A stretch of DNA of 64,000 bases from Pseudophaeomoniella oleicola (lineage: Eukaryota > Ascomycota > Eurotiomycetes > Phaeomoniellales > Phaeomoniellaceae): assembly GCA_003868215.1 (NCBI GenBank), contig QWDQ01000014.1, positions 310,001 through 374,000 of the forward strand, given 5' to 3'. The position numbers and the translations under genes were made by a program. Positions 55,201 through 64,000 of the stretch are shown here, one piece after another; positions within the stretch are counted from its first letter, which is position 1, and every line of letters starts with the position of its first letter. The notes beneath the pieces were generated by a model. That model searched no databases. It saw only the letters and a list, made by a program, of their open reading frames with translations, and was not told the origin of the DNA.

Positions 55201-55949
55201 GGGCATCCATGTATGCCGAGCCAACACCTCAACCTCCGTATCTGGAACATGTCGATGAACAAGGCCGCAAATGGGTTGACGTTTGCACGACCTTGGTTGC
55301 TGACTCTCGCGATTTCAAAATCAAACGGCTGACTTTGAAGAGGCAAGTACACGGTACGAGACCAGATGACCATGAGGTCACATCCAATGGGGTGAAGTCG
55401 AATGGCACCCTGAAGAAGGCACCAAAAGATGACAAGGGCAAGGAATATATCAAAGAGGACTGGATCATGGATATGGATACCACTCTTATCGATGCTGTGG
55501 ATCGAGTAATAACCCGTTCCACTTATCCCTCTCGCACCAGCTCCCCGATCCCGGGAGCGAGTCGGAGCCACTCCCGCAACCCCTCTAGTTCAACTGCCAC
55601 CCATAATACTACCACGACCACTCTGACCAAAGATGCTCTACCTCCCGTCCTTGAAGTCTCGCGCAGTGAATGCCGAAAGGTCATCACCAACACTCTAAAA
55701 GAGATCGCTTGTCAGGTTTACGAAGAGCTCAACCGAAGAGACGGTGGCCGGGACATCAAGAGCTCATCCAACAATACCATCAAGGACGGGAAGGGTAGTC
55801 TTAATGGAGCAAGGAACGTACTCAAGGGCTCGTCGTTCTCGTCTGACAAAGCTCGACCAAAGAGTTCCAAGGGCATCAGCGAGGAGAATACTCTGAGGGA
55901 AGGGATCCGAAAATGGTTTTTAGCCATCGACCAAACGGATAGCTATTGA
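52287..55949 (+). CDS. LST4: Folliculin-interacting protein family (LST4/FNIP)
   Basis: This 1,220-residue protein belongs to the FNIP/Lst4 family, which with folliculin/Lst7 acts as a GAP for Rag GTPases and so controls TORC1 at the vacuole. The N-terminus (MLGRLLHTAATSLNPAAYGR) is followed by the longin region with LELDLQKDFRVIIAQDALG. A conserved block TILDCMFGSLGNKGTSTKMH leads to NEAVLLTRVFAVNLP. The DENN part includes WSIWQDEARWISRWAGGKE, FLGIHTDWLGELSNDWYRRR, and TVIVCADKMAARRLIFLLSSFLP. The C-terminus has YHEDFALQAVRPYPELNAHI. Between these are long Ser/Thr/Pro-rich linkers, likely phosphorylated. It is intronless. The frame opens at 52227, but the ATG at 52287 gives the conserved start. 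Confidence 0.88.
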   Translation: MLGRLLHTAATSLNPAAYGRNLYSLESTTEEEHTRSLLFPDASLLQHTSHAYPLQTAPPSPLSPAPGGYDDRGGLELDLQKDFRVIIAQDALGDQDEACVLLDTQASTEPGANAVPSSPNATGKFSPRHHRRGASTYNAQPPNSPTSPQQAIKSPIQSPGGAFFKPRIRSATISVNERDASPGHDARDDTRTILDCMFGSLGNKGTSTKMHILNGDGTSSSPGTQKANISRDPDATLRKENRPRQPLSRAHTYGAQMGPPSAARTRGPNTPDSSKSQNEAVLLTRVFAVNLPEPADADDESVPQTPGVGSNSAYPFPDMTGSSREPSHKRKKLKENKTPTYAIAIVVRLPSASKITSSRPGSRRASHAGAARNSGSLSSSYGSDLPSSWTFLDAFPVPTAKVIADSIDARIDALVEHWDIVSRTLSALQKEASAVILNLLKEKELATRVPAPKTPKVPKEKTMQRTNQRIIQLMPYALYTHKDLQEKALHAASRLCFALRNAKVVTGQNRWSIWQDEARWISRWAGGKEQNFYFYTLLTSFLGIHTDWLGELSNDWYRRRFARQKKSRSQELVASRTVIVCADKMAARRLIFLLSSFLPSLTRTGAITSPVRPTTTSSTHSPPAGHMSRQPSLRRAVNRRAMDSRLATTSPERRGFATSVSSNEGDTLDGGERDPHERLYRANSNTPSIRTARLALPVYESSTRKSSATTTATITPNPTTPVAHFTTITSPSDDYFNSKTRADGSDGGATSNLAGNLKRHDSASASFGSDRASGSGRWGSLLSGIWSNRLESSAETDFTVPSLHNSEGRKQSQSPSRRPKSKLEQMVEEAGKTDRPSSPINATHALQRPLHDDGDGTNSSVMSQSERESTPIKLMVDENDGVVDVEIDAPGFFGSSVDSPLNSPPARSARRTPSLASIDGMASLHSHSSTANFGGSANLENQSNVAGWLRTYHEDFALQAVRPYPELNAHIRASMYAEPTPQPPYLEHVDEQGRKWVDVCTTLVADSRDFKIKRLTLKRQVHGTRPDDHEVTSNGVKSNGTLKKAPKDDKGKEYIKEDWIMDMDTTLIDAVDRVITRSTYPSRTSSPIPGASRSHSRNPSSSTATHNTTTTTLTKDALPPVLEVSRSECRKVITNTLKEIACQVYEELNRRDGGRDIKSSSNNTIKDGKGSLNGARNVLKGSSFSSDKARPKSSKGISEENTLREGIRKWFLAIDQTDSY

Positions 55950-56716
55950 TTGACCTTGCTGCCCTTTTCATCTAACTCATCTCGACCTCTCGAACCATAG
56001 ACATACATCCAAAGACCATCGGATGACAAAGGACAACAACACCTGTATCTGGTGGAGAAGGATCCTCCCCCTTGTTTGAGGGATTTTGGCTTTTTGATTT
56101 TTTTTGATACATCATGTACCTTGTTTATTTGTTTTTTATTTTTTTTATCCTTTGCCAAATTTTGTTGGCGATGATGACGTTGACGACAATGATGATACCC
56201 TGTTTCAATATTCTTATTTGTTTTCTTTTTTTGGTTTCTCTTTTCTCCTTCTTCTGTTTTTCCTTTCCTTGATCTTTGAATCTGCTTTCATACATGTATG
56301 GTCAGATGAGATCAGAAGAGGAGGAGGAATAGGAGAAGGAGGAGGAAAGAGGGGGGTTTGTTTTTAGATTCCTTTTTTGCTTTTTTGATTTGATTGAGTT
56401 ATTGAGTGATTGATTTTTGGACTTGGGGTTTGTGAAGTTGATGTTGGAGAGCAAGGGGAAGGGAAATGGGGAGTGGGAATGAAAGGGGGTTGTTGTGGAA
56501 GGATGAGAGAGAGAAGGAGAGAGGAAGGGAGGTAGATATCGTGCGTGGTACTTGGCTGATCTACCTACATGGCCTAAAGTTTGTACTTGAGAGGTATCTG
56601 AGATAGGTAGATATCTAGTCACGTACAATTGTTCCAAAATTTCACAGTCCTTTCTTTCCATTCTGTACACTTCTTGAAGAAAGCCCCGCCTCCCTATTGA
56701 ATAATCCATCTACAAA
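55950..56716. other. Convergent 3' spacer between LST4 and RAD26
   Basis: T-rich tracts on the plus strand (56085-56260) and GGA-rich DNA (56318-56355, 56455-56530) suggest 3' UTRs from both sides. No gene is seen. Confidence 0.5.
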
Positions 56717-59700
56717 CTATCGATACTCCTCCTTGAGAACCCACTTCCCCCTTCCCCTCCCGCCCCGTTCCAAACGCGCGATCGATTTCAACACCTCTTT
56801 AAACTCGGCCGTCGCGCGCGCCGTCGTGCAGAACCGGTTGAAGTGGTCGATCAGCATTTGCGTGTAGACGGCGCCGTTGTGCGCGAGGAGGTAGGCGCGG
56901 ATTTGGGAGGCGAAGTCTTTTGCTACTGTTGCTGTTGCAGAAGAAGCGGTGCGGAGGGGGGTGTTGGCGCGGGAGGTGGAGGATGAGGCTGGGGGAGGAG
57001 TGGAAAAGGGAGAAGGAGCGGATGGGGCGGCGGCGGCGGCGGCGGCGGCGGGGATGAGGGATGAGGGGGTTGAGGTTAGGTTGGCGAGGAGGGTGGAGGA
57101 GGAAGGACCGCCGGCGCGGGAGGTTGCGGTGGTGAAGGCGCGGGATGGCGTGGTGGAAGATTCCGGACGGCCGGCGACGCCGAATTGGCCGGTCCAGGTT
57201 GGGGTGCCGACGGGGACGGTGCGGGCGACTTGGCCGGCTCGTCTGAGTTCGGCGGCGGCTTCGTTGGCGACCTTTTTGGCTTCGGCTTCGATCATGCGCG
57301 GATCGGCCGTGATCACTTTGCGGCCGTTGATGATGTGGTCGTGTTCGACGGCGGAATGGATGCCGGAGCGAGCGAAGATGGATTCCATAACGCGAGATTC
57401 AGTTTTTGAGGATGCATTCTCGGATTCATCGTTGCCAGTCGCTTTGGACGAGTCGTCTTCTCCGGCGGCAAATTGCTCTACGGAGGCGACGCCGGCTACT
57501 GACGTGACGTTCTCGCGATCTAGAGCAGCTGCTTGACCCGACGCTGGTTCTTTGCCTTTCTGCGTCTCGGAAGTACTGCCGTTGCCATATTTCACTTCGG
57601 CGTCTTTGAAGAGAGTACTGGTCTCCGTTGGACCGCCCTCATCCCCCAACGAGAAAAGGTCGTGGAGGTCGCTCATATGGAACGTCTGTCTTTGTTTCGG
57701 ATCGCGAAGGATTTTGTTGGTCAGAAACTGCTTGAATATTTGACGGTGATATATCTTCTCCTCAATAGTACCTGCTGTCATTAGACGGTATATAGTCACC
57801 TCTCGCTTCTGACCTAATCGCCATGCACGCTCCCGTGCTTGGAGGTCGGTGGAAGGATTCCAGTCGGGGTCGAAAATGATCACTCGATCGGCACCCGTCA
57901 AATTGACACCTAGTCCTCCAACTTTCGTGGTGAGTAGAAAGACGTGGAGATCTGGATCGTTGTTGAATTCGTCGACAATCGTCTGCCGGGTTGGAATTGG
58001 CGTGTTCCCATCCATCCTACGGTAATTGTAACCCCCCGCCGATCTGACAAACTTCTCAAGTATGTCAAGCATGATCCGATGCTGTGCAAACAGCAATGTC
58101 TTATGGCCTGTGGCTCTCCATAACTCGAGCAACGAGCCAACAACCTGCATCTTCCCCGATTTGACACCGCTTCCGTAATTGTACCCTGGCTTCGTTGCCA
58201 GAAATTTGTGGTCTTGAAGATCAGGGTGGTTGCAAATTTTGCGAAGGATATCCACGCCATAGAGAACTTGCCTCTTACCGGCCATGATCGACTTCATATC
58301 ATCTGATGCCAAAAACTGTTCATATGCCTGCCTCTGGATCTTCGTAAGGCGGCAGAATAGAACTTGCTCACTCTTTTTTGGTAGATCAGCTGCAACATCC
58401 ACCTTGAATCTCTGCAAAAGGTAGGGACTTATAGCATCTTTCAGCGTCTCGGCGCACTTGAGTGCTGTTTGAACTTGAAGATTTGAAGCGTTTGCGTAGC
58501 CACCTTGTCTGATGGGTACTTCAAATTGGTTGCGAAAGCTGACCAAAGTCCCGAGCCTCATGGGGAAAACAAAATCGAAGAGCGACCACAATTCCACGAG
58601 GTTATTCTGCATAGGCGTTCCTGATAGTATAATACGATTTGATGTCCGTAATTCCTTGCAATAAATTGTGATTGCGGTATTGGGATTGCGGATCTTGTGG
58701 CCTTCATCCAGAATGGCGTATTCCCAATTGACCGGGATAAGAAGGGGCGCATATGTCTGCAGACCTGAGTAGGTCGTGACGAGAACACCGCCCGCACTCA
58801 AAGTCTTCTTCAGCATCTTCTCAGCAGCACGTTGCGTCGACGTGAGAACTCGATTCTGACTGGTGGGATTCCACATCTGATTCACCAGACTGTCTTCTTT
58901 CGTGCTCTCGTTTCGAACGTTGATCATGCCGCTTCCTGAGGAATGTAGAATTGTCACACGGAAGGGTGGCCACCAGCGATGGAATTCATTCACCCACTGC
59001 TTCATGACGGTCGCAGGACAGACGACGATGATAGGCTTTGTAATCTTCCTACTGTGATGCAGTCCAGCCAGAAACCCTATGATTTGCACCGTTTTCCCGA
59101 GTCCCATCTCATCACCGATGATTCCTCCTACCTGCTGCGTGTAAAGTTCCCACAGCCATTGGACACCGGTCTTTTGGTAATCGAATAGGCTAGGATAGAT
59201 GTCGCCCGGGATCGCGTAGCTGCCCTCCAGGACTGTATCTGGGGTGCTTGGGTGCGGCTGGAAAGCTTCTGTCTCAGGATCAAGCTCCAAGTCTTCGTCC
59301 GCATTTTCAGTTTCTCTGCCCAGAGTACCATCTTTCGCTGCTCTTTTTCTCTCTACTCTTCGTCTCGCCTTTGCTCTTCGAGAAGACCAGGCCTTGAGTC
59401 TAGCTTGATAGACAGATTCCTTACCATCATCGATACCGCTGAGATCTTCATTTCCGTCAGCTTCTGCCGAAGGTCTTTGCTTGCCCAGTCTTTCAGGAGC
59501 AGTGGAGGGGAAGTCCTCGCTGTCTTCGGTCTCTGCAGCCTCTTCAGCGACGTAGGCGTCGCCAGAGTCATCCTCCGAGTCGGGGTTGAGAATATCACCT
59601 TCTTGCTTGTCAAGTACCGCGGCTTTTGTTTGACGACTCTTTCGACGTTCGGTTCGCGCTCGCTTCTTGTGTCGATTTCGATCTTCTTCTTCAACATAGT

Positions 59701-60421
59701 CAGAATCGCTGGGAGCTTCGTCATCAGCAAAGCCGGGTTTCGTAAGGTGCCGATGAGACTTTTGAACTGCCGAGGCTTCTTCATATGCCTCCTCGTCGTC
59801 TTCTTCGGGTTCCTCTTCAGCGTCCAACAAGGCATCTTGTAGATTTGATGCAGATCTAGTGAGGGTGTTGAGACCGAATTTCGAAAATGGCGTTATCTTT
59901 CCTGTCCTGATGAGGTAATCTCTCTGTGACTCGTTTGGCAGCCGTCCAGAGGCAACACCAGTATCTCCCTCTGTCTGCTGTTCCTCTGCTGCTCTCTCGT
60001 CCATACGGGCTTGTATTTGGGAGAGATCGTTTTCCAGATCCTTGACTTGCCCTTCGAACCGTTCAATATCCGACTTTAACTTCGCTCTTTGAGTCACTCC
60101 AATTGGCTGAGTAACACGTTCTTTCAATTTTCGTATTTGTGCAACCAGCCTATCTCGTTGAGAGGTTGTCTTCTCAAGCCGCTGAATATCTCGTTCGTTG
60201 GCTTGCTCGAGGAGTAGTTTGCTTGCTTGTTGGTTGATATCCCTCTCCAAGTCATCCTGATCACGAACTTCGGCTTGAAGGGCTTTCAAGCGACTTGACT
60301 CATCGACATTGCCGGGTTTGAGGGTTGCGTCGTCGTGCTCATCTCTCTGTCCGTTGGTCGTTCGAGACGGTTCACCTCCGTTCACCTGCATATCGACTGC
60401 TTCACCCTCGTCTCCAGACAT
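56717..60421 (-). CDS. RAD26: RAD26/CSB/ERCC6 SNF2-type ATPase of transcription-coupled repair
   Basis: This 1,234-residue protein should act at RNA polymerase II stalled on damaged DNA. The N-terminal 300 residues include a coiled coil (LEQANERDIQRLEKTTSQRD) and acidic, Lys/Arg-rich nuclear-signal stretches. The SNF2 domain begins at FDYQKTGVQWLWELYTQQ and has motif I DEMGLGKTVQ, motif II DEGH, motif III LSGTPMQNNL, and the C-terminal lobe TTKVGGLGVNLTGADRVI with RAWRLGQ. The segment FMHMSDL-like FHMSDLHDLFSLGDEG matches the CSB group. The far C-terminus has an Ala run from a GCC repeat (about 57028-57050) and a final helical block with FNRFCTTARATAEF. The frame opens at 60445 with TTG; the first ATG is at 60421. 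It is intronless and intact. Confidence 0.92.
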   Translation of the reverse strand: MSGDEGEAVDMQVNGGEPSRTTNGQRDEHDDATLKPGNVDESSRLKALQAEVRDQDDLERDINQQASKLLLEQANERDIQRLEKTTSQRDRLVAQIRKLKERVTQPIGVTQRAKLKSDIERFEGQVKDLENDLSQIQARMDERAAEEQQTEGDTGVASGRLPNESQRDYLIRTGKITPFSKFGLNTLTRSASNLQDALLDAEEEPEEDDEEAYEEASAVQKSHRHLTKPGFADDEAPSDSDYVEEEDRNRHKKRARTERRKSRQTKAAVLDKQEGDILNPDSEDDSGDAYVAEEAAETEDSEDFPSTAPERLGKQRPSAEADGNEDLSGIDDGKESVYQARLKAWSSRRAKARRRVERKRAAKDGTLGRETENADEDLELDPETEAFQPHPSTPDTVLEGSYAIPGDIYPSLFDYQKTGVQWLWELYTQQVGGIIGDEMGLGKTVQIIGFLAGLHHSRKITKPIIVVCPATVMKQWVNEFHRWWPPFRVTILHSSGSGMINVRNESTKEDSLVNQMWNPTSQNRVLTSTQRAAEKMLKKTLSAGGVLVTTYSGLQTYAPLLIPVNWEYAILDEGHKIRNPNTAITIYCKELRTSNRIILSGTPMQNNLVELWSLFDFVFPMRLGTLVSFRNQFEVPIRQGGYANASNLQVQTALKCAETLKDAISPYLLQRFKVDVAADLPKKSEQVLFCRLTKIQRQAYEQFLASDDMKSIMAGKRQVLYGVDILRKICNHPDLQDHKFLATKPGYNYGSGVKSGKMQVVGSLLELWRATGHKTLLFAQHRIMLDILEKFVRSAGGYNYRRMDGNTPIPTRQTIVDEFNNDPDLHVFLLTTKVGGLGVNLTGADRVIIFDPDWNPSTDLQARERAWRLGQKREVTIYRLMTAGTIEEKIYHRQIFKQFLTNKILRDPKQRQTFHMSDLHDLFSLGDEGGPTETSTLFKDAEVKYGNGSTSETQKGKEPASGQAAALDRENVTSVAGVASVEQFAAGEDDSSKATGNDESENASSKTESRVMESIFARSGIHSAVEHDHIINGRKVITADPRMIEAEAKKVANEAAAELRRAGQVARTVPVGTPTWTGQFGVAGRPESSTTPSRAFTTATSRAGGPSSSTLLANLTSTPSSLIPAAAAAAAAPSAPSPFSTPPPASSSTSRANTPLRTASSATATVAKDFASQIRAYLLAHNGAVYTQMLIDHFNRFCTTARATAEFKEVLKSIARLERGGRGRGKWVLKEEYR

Positions 60422-61851
60422 AATGGCTTTGGCAGCTTGGCCCAACAGCCTGTCACGAGCACTGAATCGTAGAGGGTTTCCAGTTATTTCATTATAACTC
60501 TCTGAGTGATGCGAAATGCAATGCCAATGCCAAGGCCACCTGACTGTTCAAGTAGTAGAGTGAATACTCTGAAACCACAGGGTCCTTAAGACGTGGCGAC
60601 TACGTGATAATCTCTGGGATAAATATGAGGGAACAACACACTTTTGCTACCAGAGCAAATCTTGAGATTGTGTGCCTCCAAGACGATGAGATATCAGCAG
60701 AGCAGTGGCGAAGCGAAGGCGTGCTGACCTTTGACTTGGCTGAGACCCTCTTCAATGACTCCTTGGACCTCGACGACGATGATTTTCTTGAGGTGGTTGA
60801 TTACGTCAGAATTTGAGGGTCTACAAGGAAGAACAAAGGCCAAGGCCTCGCTGGGATCATGTGAATCCTCTTAACTGAGGTATACAGTAATTAGTATTAA
60901 CTTATTATATCGTGTCGCCTATGACCAAACCAGCAGCAGCAAAAGCAGTGCATGAAGAATCCTTATATAAATGGAAGTCATCACATGTATTTTGTTGTCT
61001 CCTATACAGTCACTTTTCATAATATTTCAACGGGAGAGCAGTGAAATGTTTAGATCAGGCATGGAGGCAGTGAAATCTTAGTTAAGCAAAGGCACACATA
61101 GCTATACTTTTAAAGAGACAGCGACTAAATAGACAGGTACTACCTACCTTAGGTATCAGTATTGAGCAATATAGTTAAAGCACTCCATTGAATGCGTCTA
61201 ACTCTTAAGCGAACAATAGCCCAAGGATTCTGCCGAGTACCGTAGGACAGTCATAAAGAGACAGGTAAAACGGTATCATAGGTACAAACAATCAATCAAT
61301 AGAGCGGTGACATGATTAGAACTGAAGACGTCCAAATCGCCGTTCATGACAGCGCGTAGTGTCAACTTTCAAATCACCAACCAGACCACGTATGTGACCC
61401 ACCACCAATTACCCTACGCTACCCTACGCTACCTTACCTTTACCCTACATTCAGGCATCACGTCCCTCACAGCTTGCGACAACTTCAACTCAACTTCGCC
61501 TCCATCCTCGAATTCTGCACGAGTTTCTGTACTTCTTGTCACGTCCGCCCAAGATCGTGATCCCTGGCGGATTCGGTGCATTCCTCTGGCAGGATCGTGA
61601 AACAGTGTGTGACTAACTCCACATCAACCCTGTCAACATCAACACAGTCCCCCAACACCCGAGGATGAGTCGAAAGCTCAAGAAAGCATAGATCAGAGCA
61701 GCTGCACCTTTTCTCAGTGCTCGCGCAGGACCGCTTTAGCGAATTTGACTCAGCAGCGCTCGAAGACATTCAGTTGTAGGCAACCTACGTCGAGGTGGGG
61801 GTTTTTCGTTAATCGAGACTGTACGGCCTGAAGAAAAGGCAGTGAGGACAG
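60422..61851. promoter_or_regulatory. Divergent spacer between RAD26 and YAK1
   Basis: This 1.4-kb spacer holds two promoters. An open frame at 60625-60816 is listed separately. A CTACCTACCTTAGGTA word lies at 61140-61155, repeats of CTACGCTACC near 61412-61435, and C/A-rich leader sequence (61560-61650) before YAK1. Confidence 0.45.
60625..60816 (+). CDS. Short acidic open frame of unknown status
   Basis: An ATG at 60625 opens 63 codons with an acidic C-terminal half (ETLFNDSLDLDDDDFLEVV). I do not recognise a family. It starts only about 200 bp from RAD26 on the other strand and about 1 kb upstream of YAK1, so it may be a small gene, a leader frame of YAK1, or chance. Composition is protein-like, but length gives little weight. 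Confidence 0.2.
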   Translation: MREQHTFATRANLEIVCLQDDEISAEQWRSEGVLTFDLAETLFNDSLDLDDDDFLEVVDYVRI

Positions 61852-64000
61852 ATGGACAATTGGCAATCGCACACTAACGGTGCGACAATGAATCAACCAA
61901 CGCCCTACGGCCACAACACGCAGGCTACGGCGCAACAGTCAGGGCGTGATCTTGGGCAGCAAGGTCAGAGCGCAGGTCCGTTTCCGTATGAATCCATACA
62001 ACCACCACCTTCGGCTCCTGGCGCATATGGCGTTGTCTCGCCGACGTCAGACTACTCGAACGAGGCCGACGTGCAGATGGAAGATGCAGATCCATACAAT
62101 CGAACCAAGTATCCTTCAAGAGCTACACATCAACATCGTGCATCAGCTCAGTACCTGGGCCAAGAGAGCTCTGCTGCTCGCAGGTACTCACCGATGAATA
62201 TGTTATCGCCGTCGATTCCATATGCGTCGAGTCCCAGCCAACCACCCTCGGCATATACTTCCTACTCAAACGCTCAGACTCCGTCGGCACGACAGTCACC
62301 GACCAGGCAGAGTTCGTATTCCCCGGTCTTGTTTCAGTCCTGGTTGACTAATTAATGCAATATAGACTCGACCGCTCGCTATACTCCGCAATATTTACAG
62401 CAAATGCAGACGTCTGATCTGTCTTCTGATCCATACTATCAGAAACAAACCTCCGCGCAACTCAGTAGTCCTTTAGTCGTCCGTGAACCGAAATCACCCG
62501 GCCAGCGTATGCAAGGTGTGACACTAACATGGCCACAACAACCACCCAAAGTTCCTCGATTTCAGAAGGTCAAGGCTTCCATGGATCTGCATCCAAAAGT
62601 CAACGCGCAACCGCCATACAGGCGCGCAAATCCCGAGGGTGGTTTCATAAGCGTAAGCCCAAATGAATGTCCTCTAAACCACCCTGCTGACTTACCATGA
62701 ACAGCCTCTACAGGCATTGACGACTCACCTTCCGGCGACATACCGAATTTGTAACCCGAGCTTCAAATATGAATCATCGCGCAATCCGAGAAGAGTATTG
62801 ACCAAACCCAGCAAGGGCGTGAAAAATGATGGTTATGACAACGAGGATAGCGACTATATCTTATACGTCAATGATATATTGGGCAGCGAGGACACTGGCA
62901 AGAAATGCCGGTATTTGATCCTTGATGTTCTTGGACAAGGGACATTCGGACAGGTCGTCAAATGTCAGAACCTGAAAACAGGGGAGGTGGTGGCTGTCAA
63001 GGTGATCAAGAACAAAACTGCATACTTCAATCAGAGCATGATGGAGGTGTCAGTGCTCGATCTATTGAACACGAAACTCGACAAGAACGACGATCATCAC
63101 CTTCTTCGGCTTAAAGATACGTTCATACACAAGCAGCATTTGTGTCTTGTGTTTGAACTACTCAGTGTCAATCTGTACGAGTTGATCAAGCAGAATCAAT
63201 TCCGCGGACTTAGCACAACCCTGGTGCGTGTTTTCGCACAACAGTTATTGAACGGCTTGACGCTCTTGAACAAAGCTCGTTTGATACATTGCGATCTCAA
63301 ACCGGAAAATATATTGTTGAAGAAGTAAGTCTCCTTCATCACGCAAGGGTAGAGATACTGATACTCGAGCAGCCTCGAAAGTCCCATCATCAAGATCATT
63401 GATTTAGGGTCTGCTTGTGACGAGAGACAAACAGTATACACTTACATCCAATCCCGGTTTTATCGCTCCCCCGAAGTCCTTCTTGGCTTACCGTATTCGT
63501 CCGCGATTGACATGTGGTCTCTTGGCTGTATTGTTGTCGAGTTGTTCCTAGGGCTCCCATTGTTTCCAGGATCCTCCGAGTATAATCAAGTTGCTCGAAT
63601 AGTCGAAATGCTTGGTATGCCACCAACCTGGATGCTGGAAATGGGCAAACAATCAGGGGAGTTCTTTGAAAAGGTCCACGACGAATTCGGCCGAAAGACA
63701 TATCGCCTAAAAAGCATGGAGCAGTACTCACGAGAGCACAACACCAAGGAGCAACCCAGTAAAAAGTACTTCCAGGCGACGACGCTCCCGGACATTATCA
63801 AGAGTTATTCAATGCCTAGGAAAAATATGAAGCAAAGCGAAATTGATCGAGGTATGTCACCCGCCTTAACCAATTCCAACAGAATCTGATTATCACAGAA
63901 ATGAGCAATCGAGTTGCCTTCATTGATTTCGTGCGTGGATTGCTTACTATTAATCCGTTGGAAAGATGGTCGCCGCAACAGTCCAAGTTGCATCCTTTCA
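61852..64000 (+). CDS. YAK1: Dual-specificity kinase YAK1 (DYRK family), 3' end beyond window
   Basis: YAK1 is a DYRK kinase that restrains growth and is opposed by PKA and TORC1. Exons are 61852-62311, 62366-62652, 62705-63324, 63373-63851 and 63899 to the window end. The N-terminal 250 residues are Gln/Pro/Ser-rich. The YAK1 hallmark [19 protein letters not shown] precedes the kinase. Kinase motifs are [29 protein letters not shown], the DLG form of DFG ([10 protein letters not shown]), and the activation loop [17 protein letters not shown], with Tyr-x-Tyr autophosphorylation sites. The first intron uses donor GTTCGT (54 nt) and is fixed by the requirement for frame; others use GTAAGC, GTAAGT and GTATGT. 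The gene is cut at 64000 within the last kinase part ([19 protein letters not shown]). Confidence 0.93.

Noticed and set aside
1-64000. Transposons, virus-like elements, CRISPR arrays, secondary-metabolite cluster
   Set aside because: No transposase, reverse transcriptase, capsid-type or synthase reading frame was seen; repeats present are short motifs and microsatellites only.

Overview
The window is nuclear DNA from a filamentous ascomycete (Pezizomycotina). The genes carry short introns, mostly 45-110 nt with GTRNGY-type donors, and intergenic spaces are about 0.3-2.7 kb. The families found include fungal ones such as PIR cell-wall protein, AIM6, LST4, YAK1, IRC22 and fungal HSPA12-like Hsp70. 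I cannot fix the order from sequence alone. Codon use and gene style would fit Eurotiomycetes or a neighbouring class, but that is a guess. I saw no rRNA, tRNA, CRISPR array, transposon or virus-like element.

Layout. 0.4-6.5 kb: fluoride exporter (FEX), uracil phosphoribosyltransferase, urease accessory protein UreD and a D-2-hydroxyacid dehydrogenase. 7-20 kb: housekeeping nuclear and ER genes, namely cohesin subunit Scc3/STAG, IRC22 (TRAP-alpha-like), a CCCH zinc-finger protein, POT1 and importin alpha. 21-24 kb: an MFS exporter and the aprataxin homologue Hnt3. 24.1-26.7 kb: gene-poor, with a possible decayed transporter. 26.7-37.2 kb: an SH3-domain membrane protein, a basic nucleolar-type coiled-coil protein, a PIR wall protein and AIM6, separated by 1-2 kb spacers. 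37.6-46.1 kb: the most accessory-looking block, holding a PD-(D/E)XK nuclease-like protein, an unrecognised coiled-coil protein and an HSPA12-like Hsp70 ATPase. 46-52 kb: microsatellite-rich and palindrome-rich DNA around a PhyH-type dioxygenase and an orphan RWD-protein half. 52-64 kb: LST4 (FNIP-type TORC1 regulator), RAD26/CSB, and YAK1 running off the right edge.

Gene models. Several reading frames had to be joined across introns: UPRT, Scc3, IRC22, the CCCH protein, POT1, importin alpha, the MFS gene, the SH3 protein, the nuclease-like protein, the coiled-coil protein, the Hsp70-like protein, the PhyH protein and YAK1. Splice sites were placed by eye so that frame, GT-AG borders and family sequence all agree. 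They are predictions and have not been tested against RNA.

Most interesting points: (1) the 8.5-kb block of nuclease-like, coiled-coil and Hsp70-like genes, two of which share one divergent promoter; (2) a cluster of perfect TACTACGTAGTA palindromes at 50.4-51.7 kb; (3) a start-site puzzle in the SH3 membrane protein, where a weak donor would add a signal peptide; (4) an RWD protein lacking its N-terminal half; (5) a 51-nt open in-frame intron in importin alpha.
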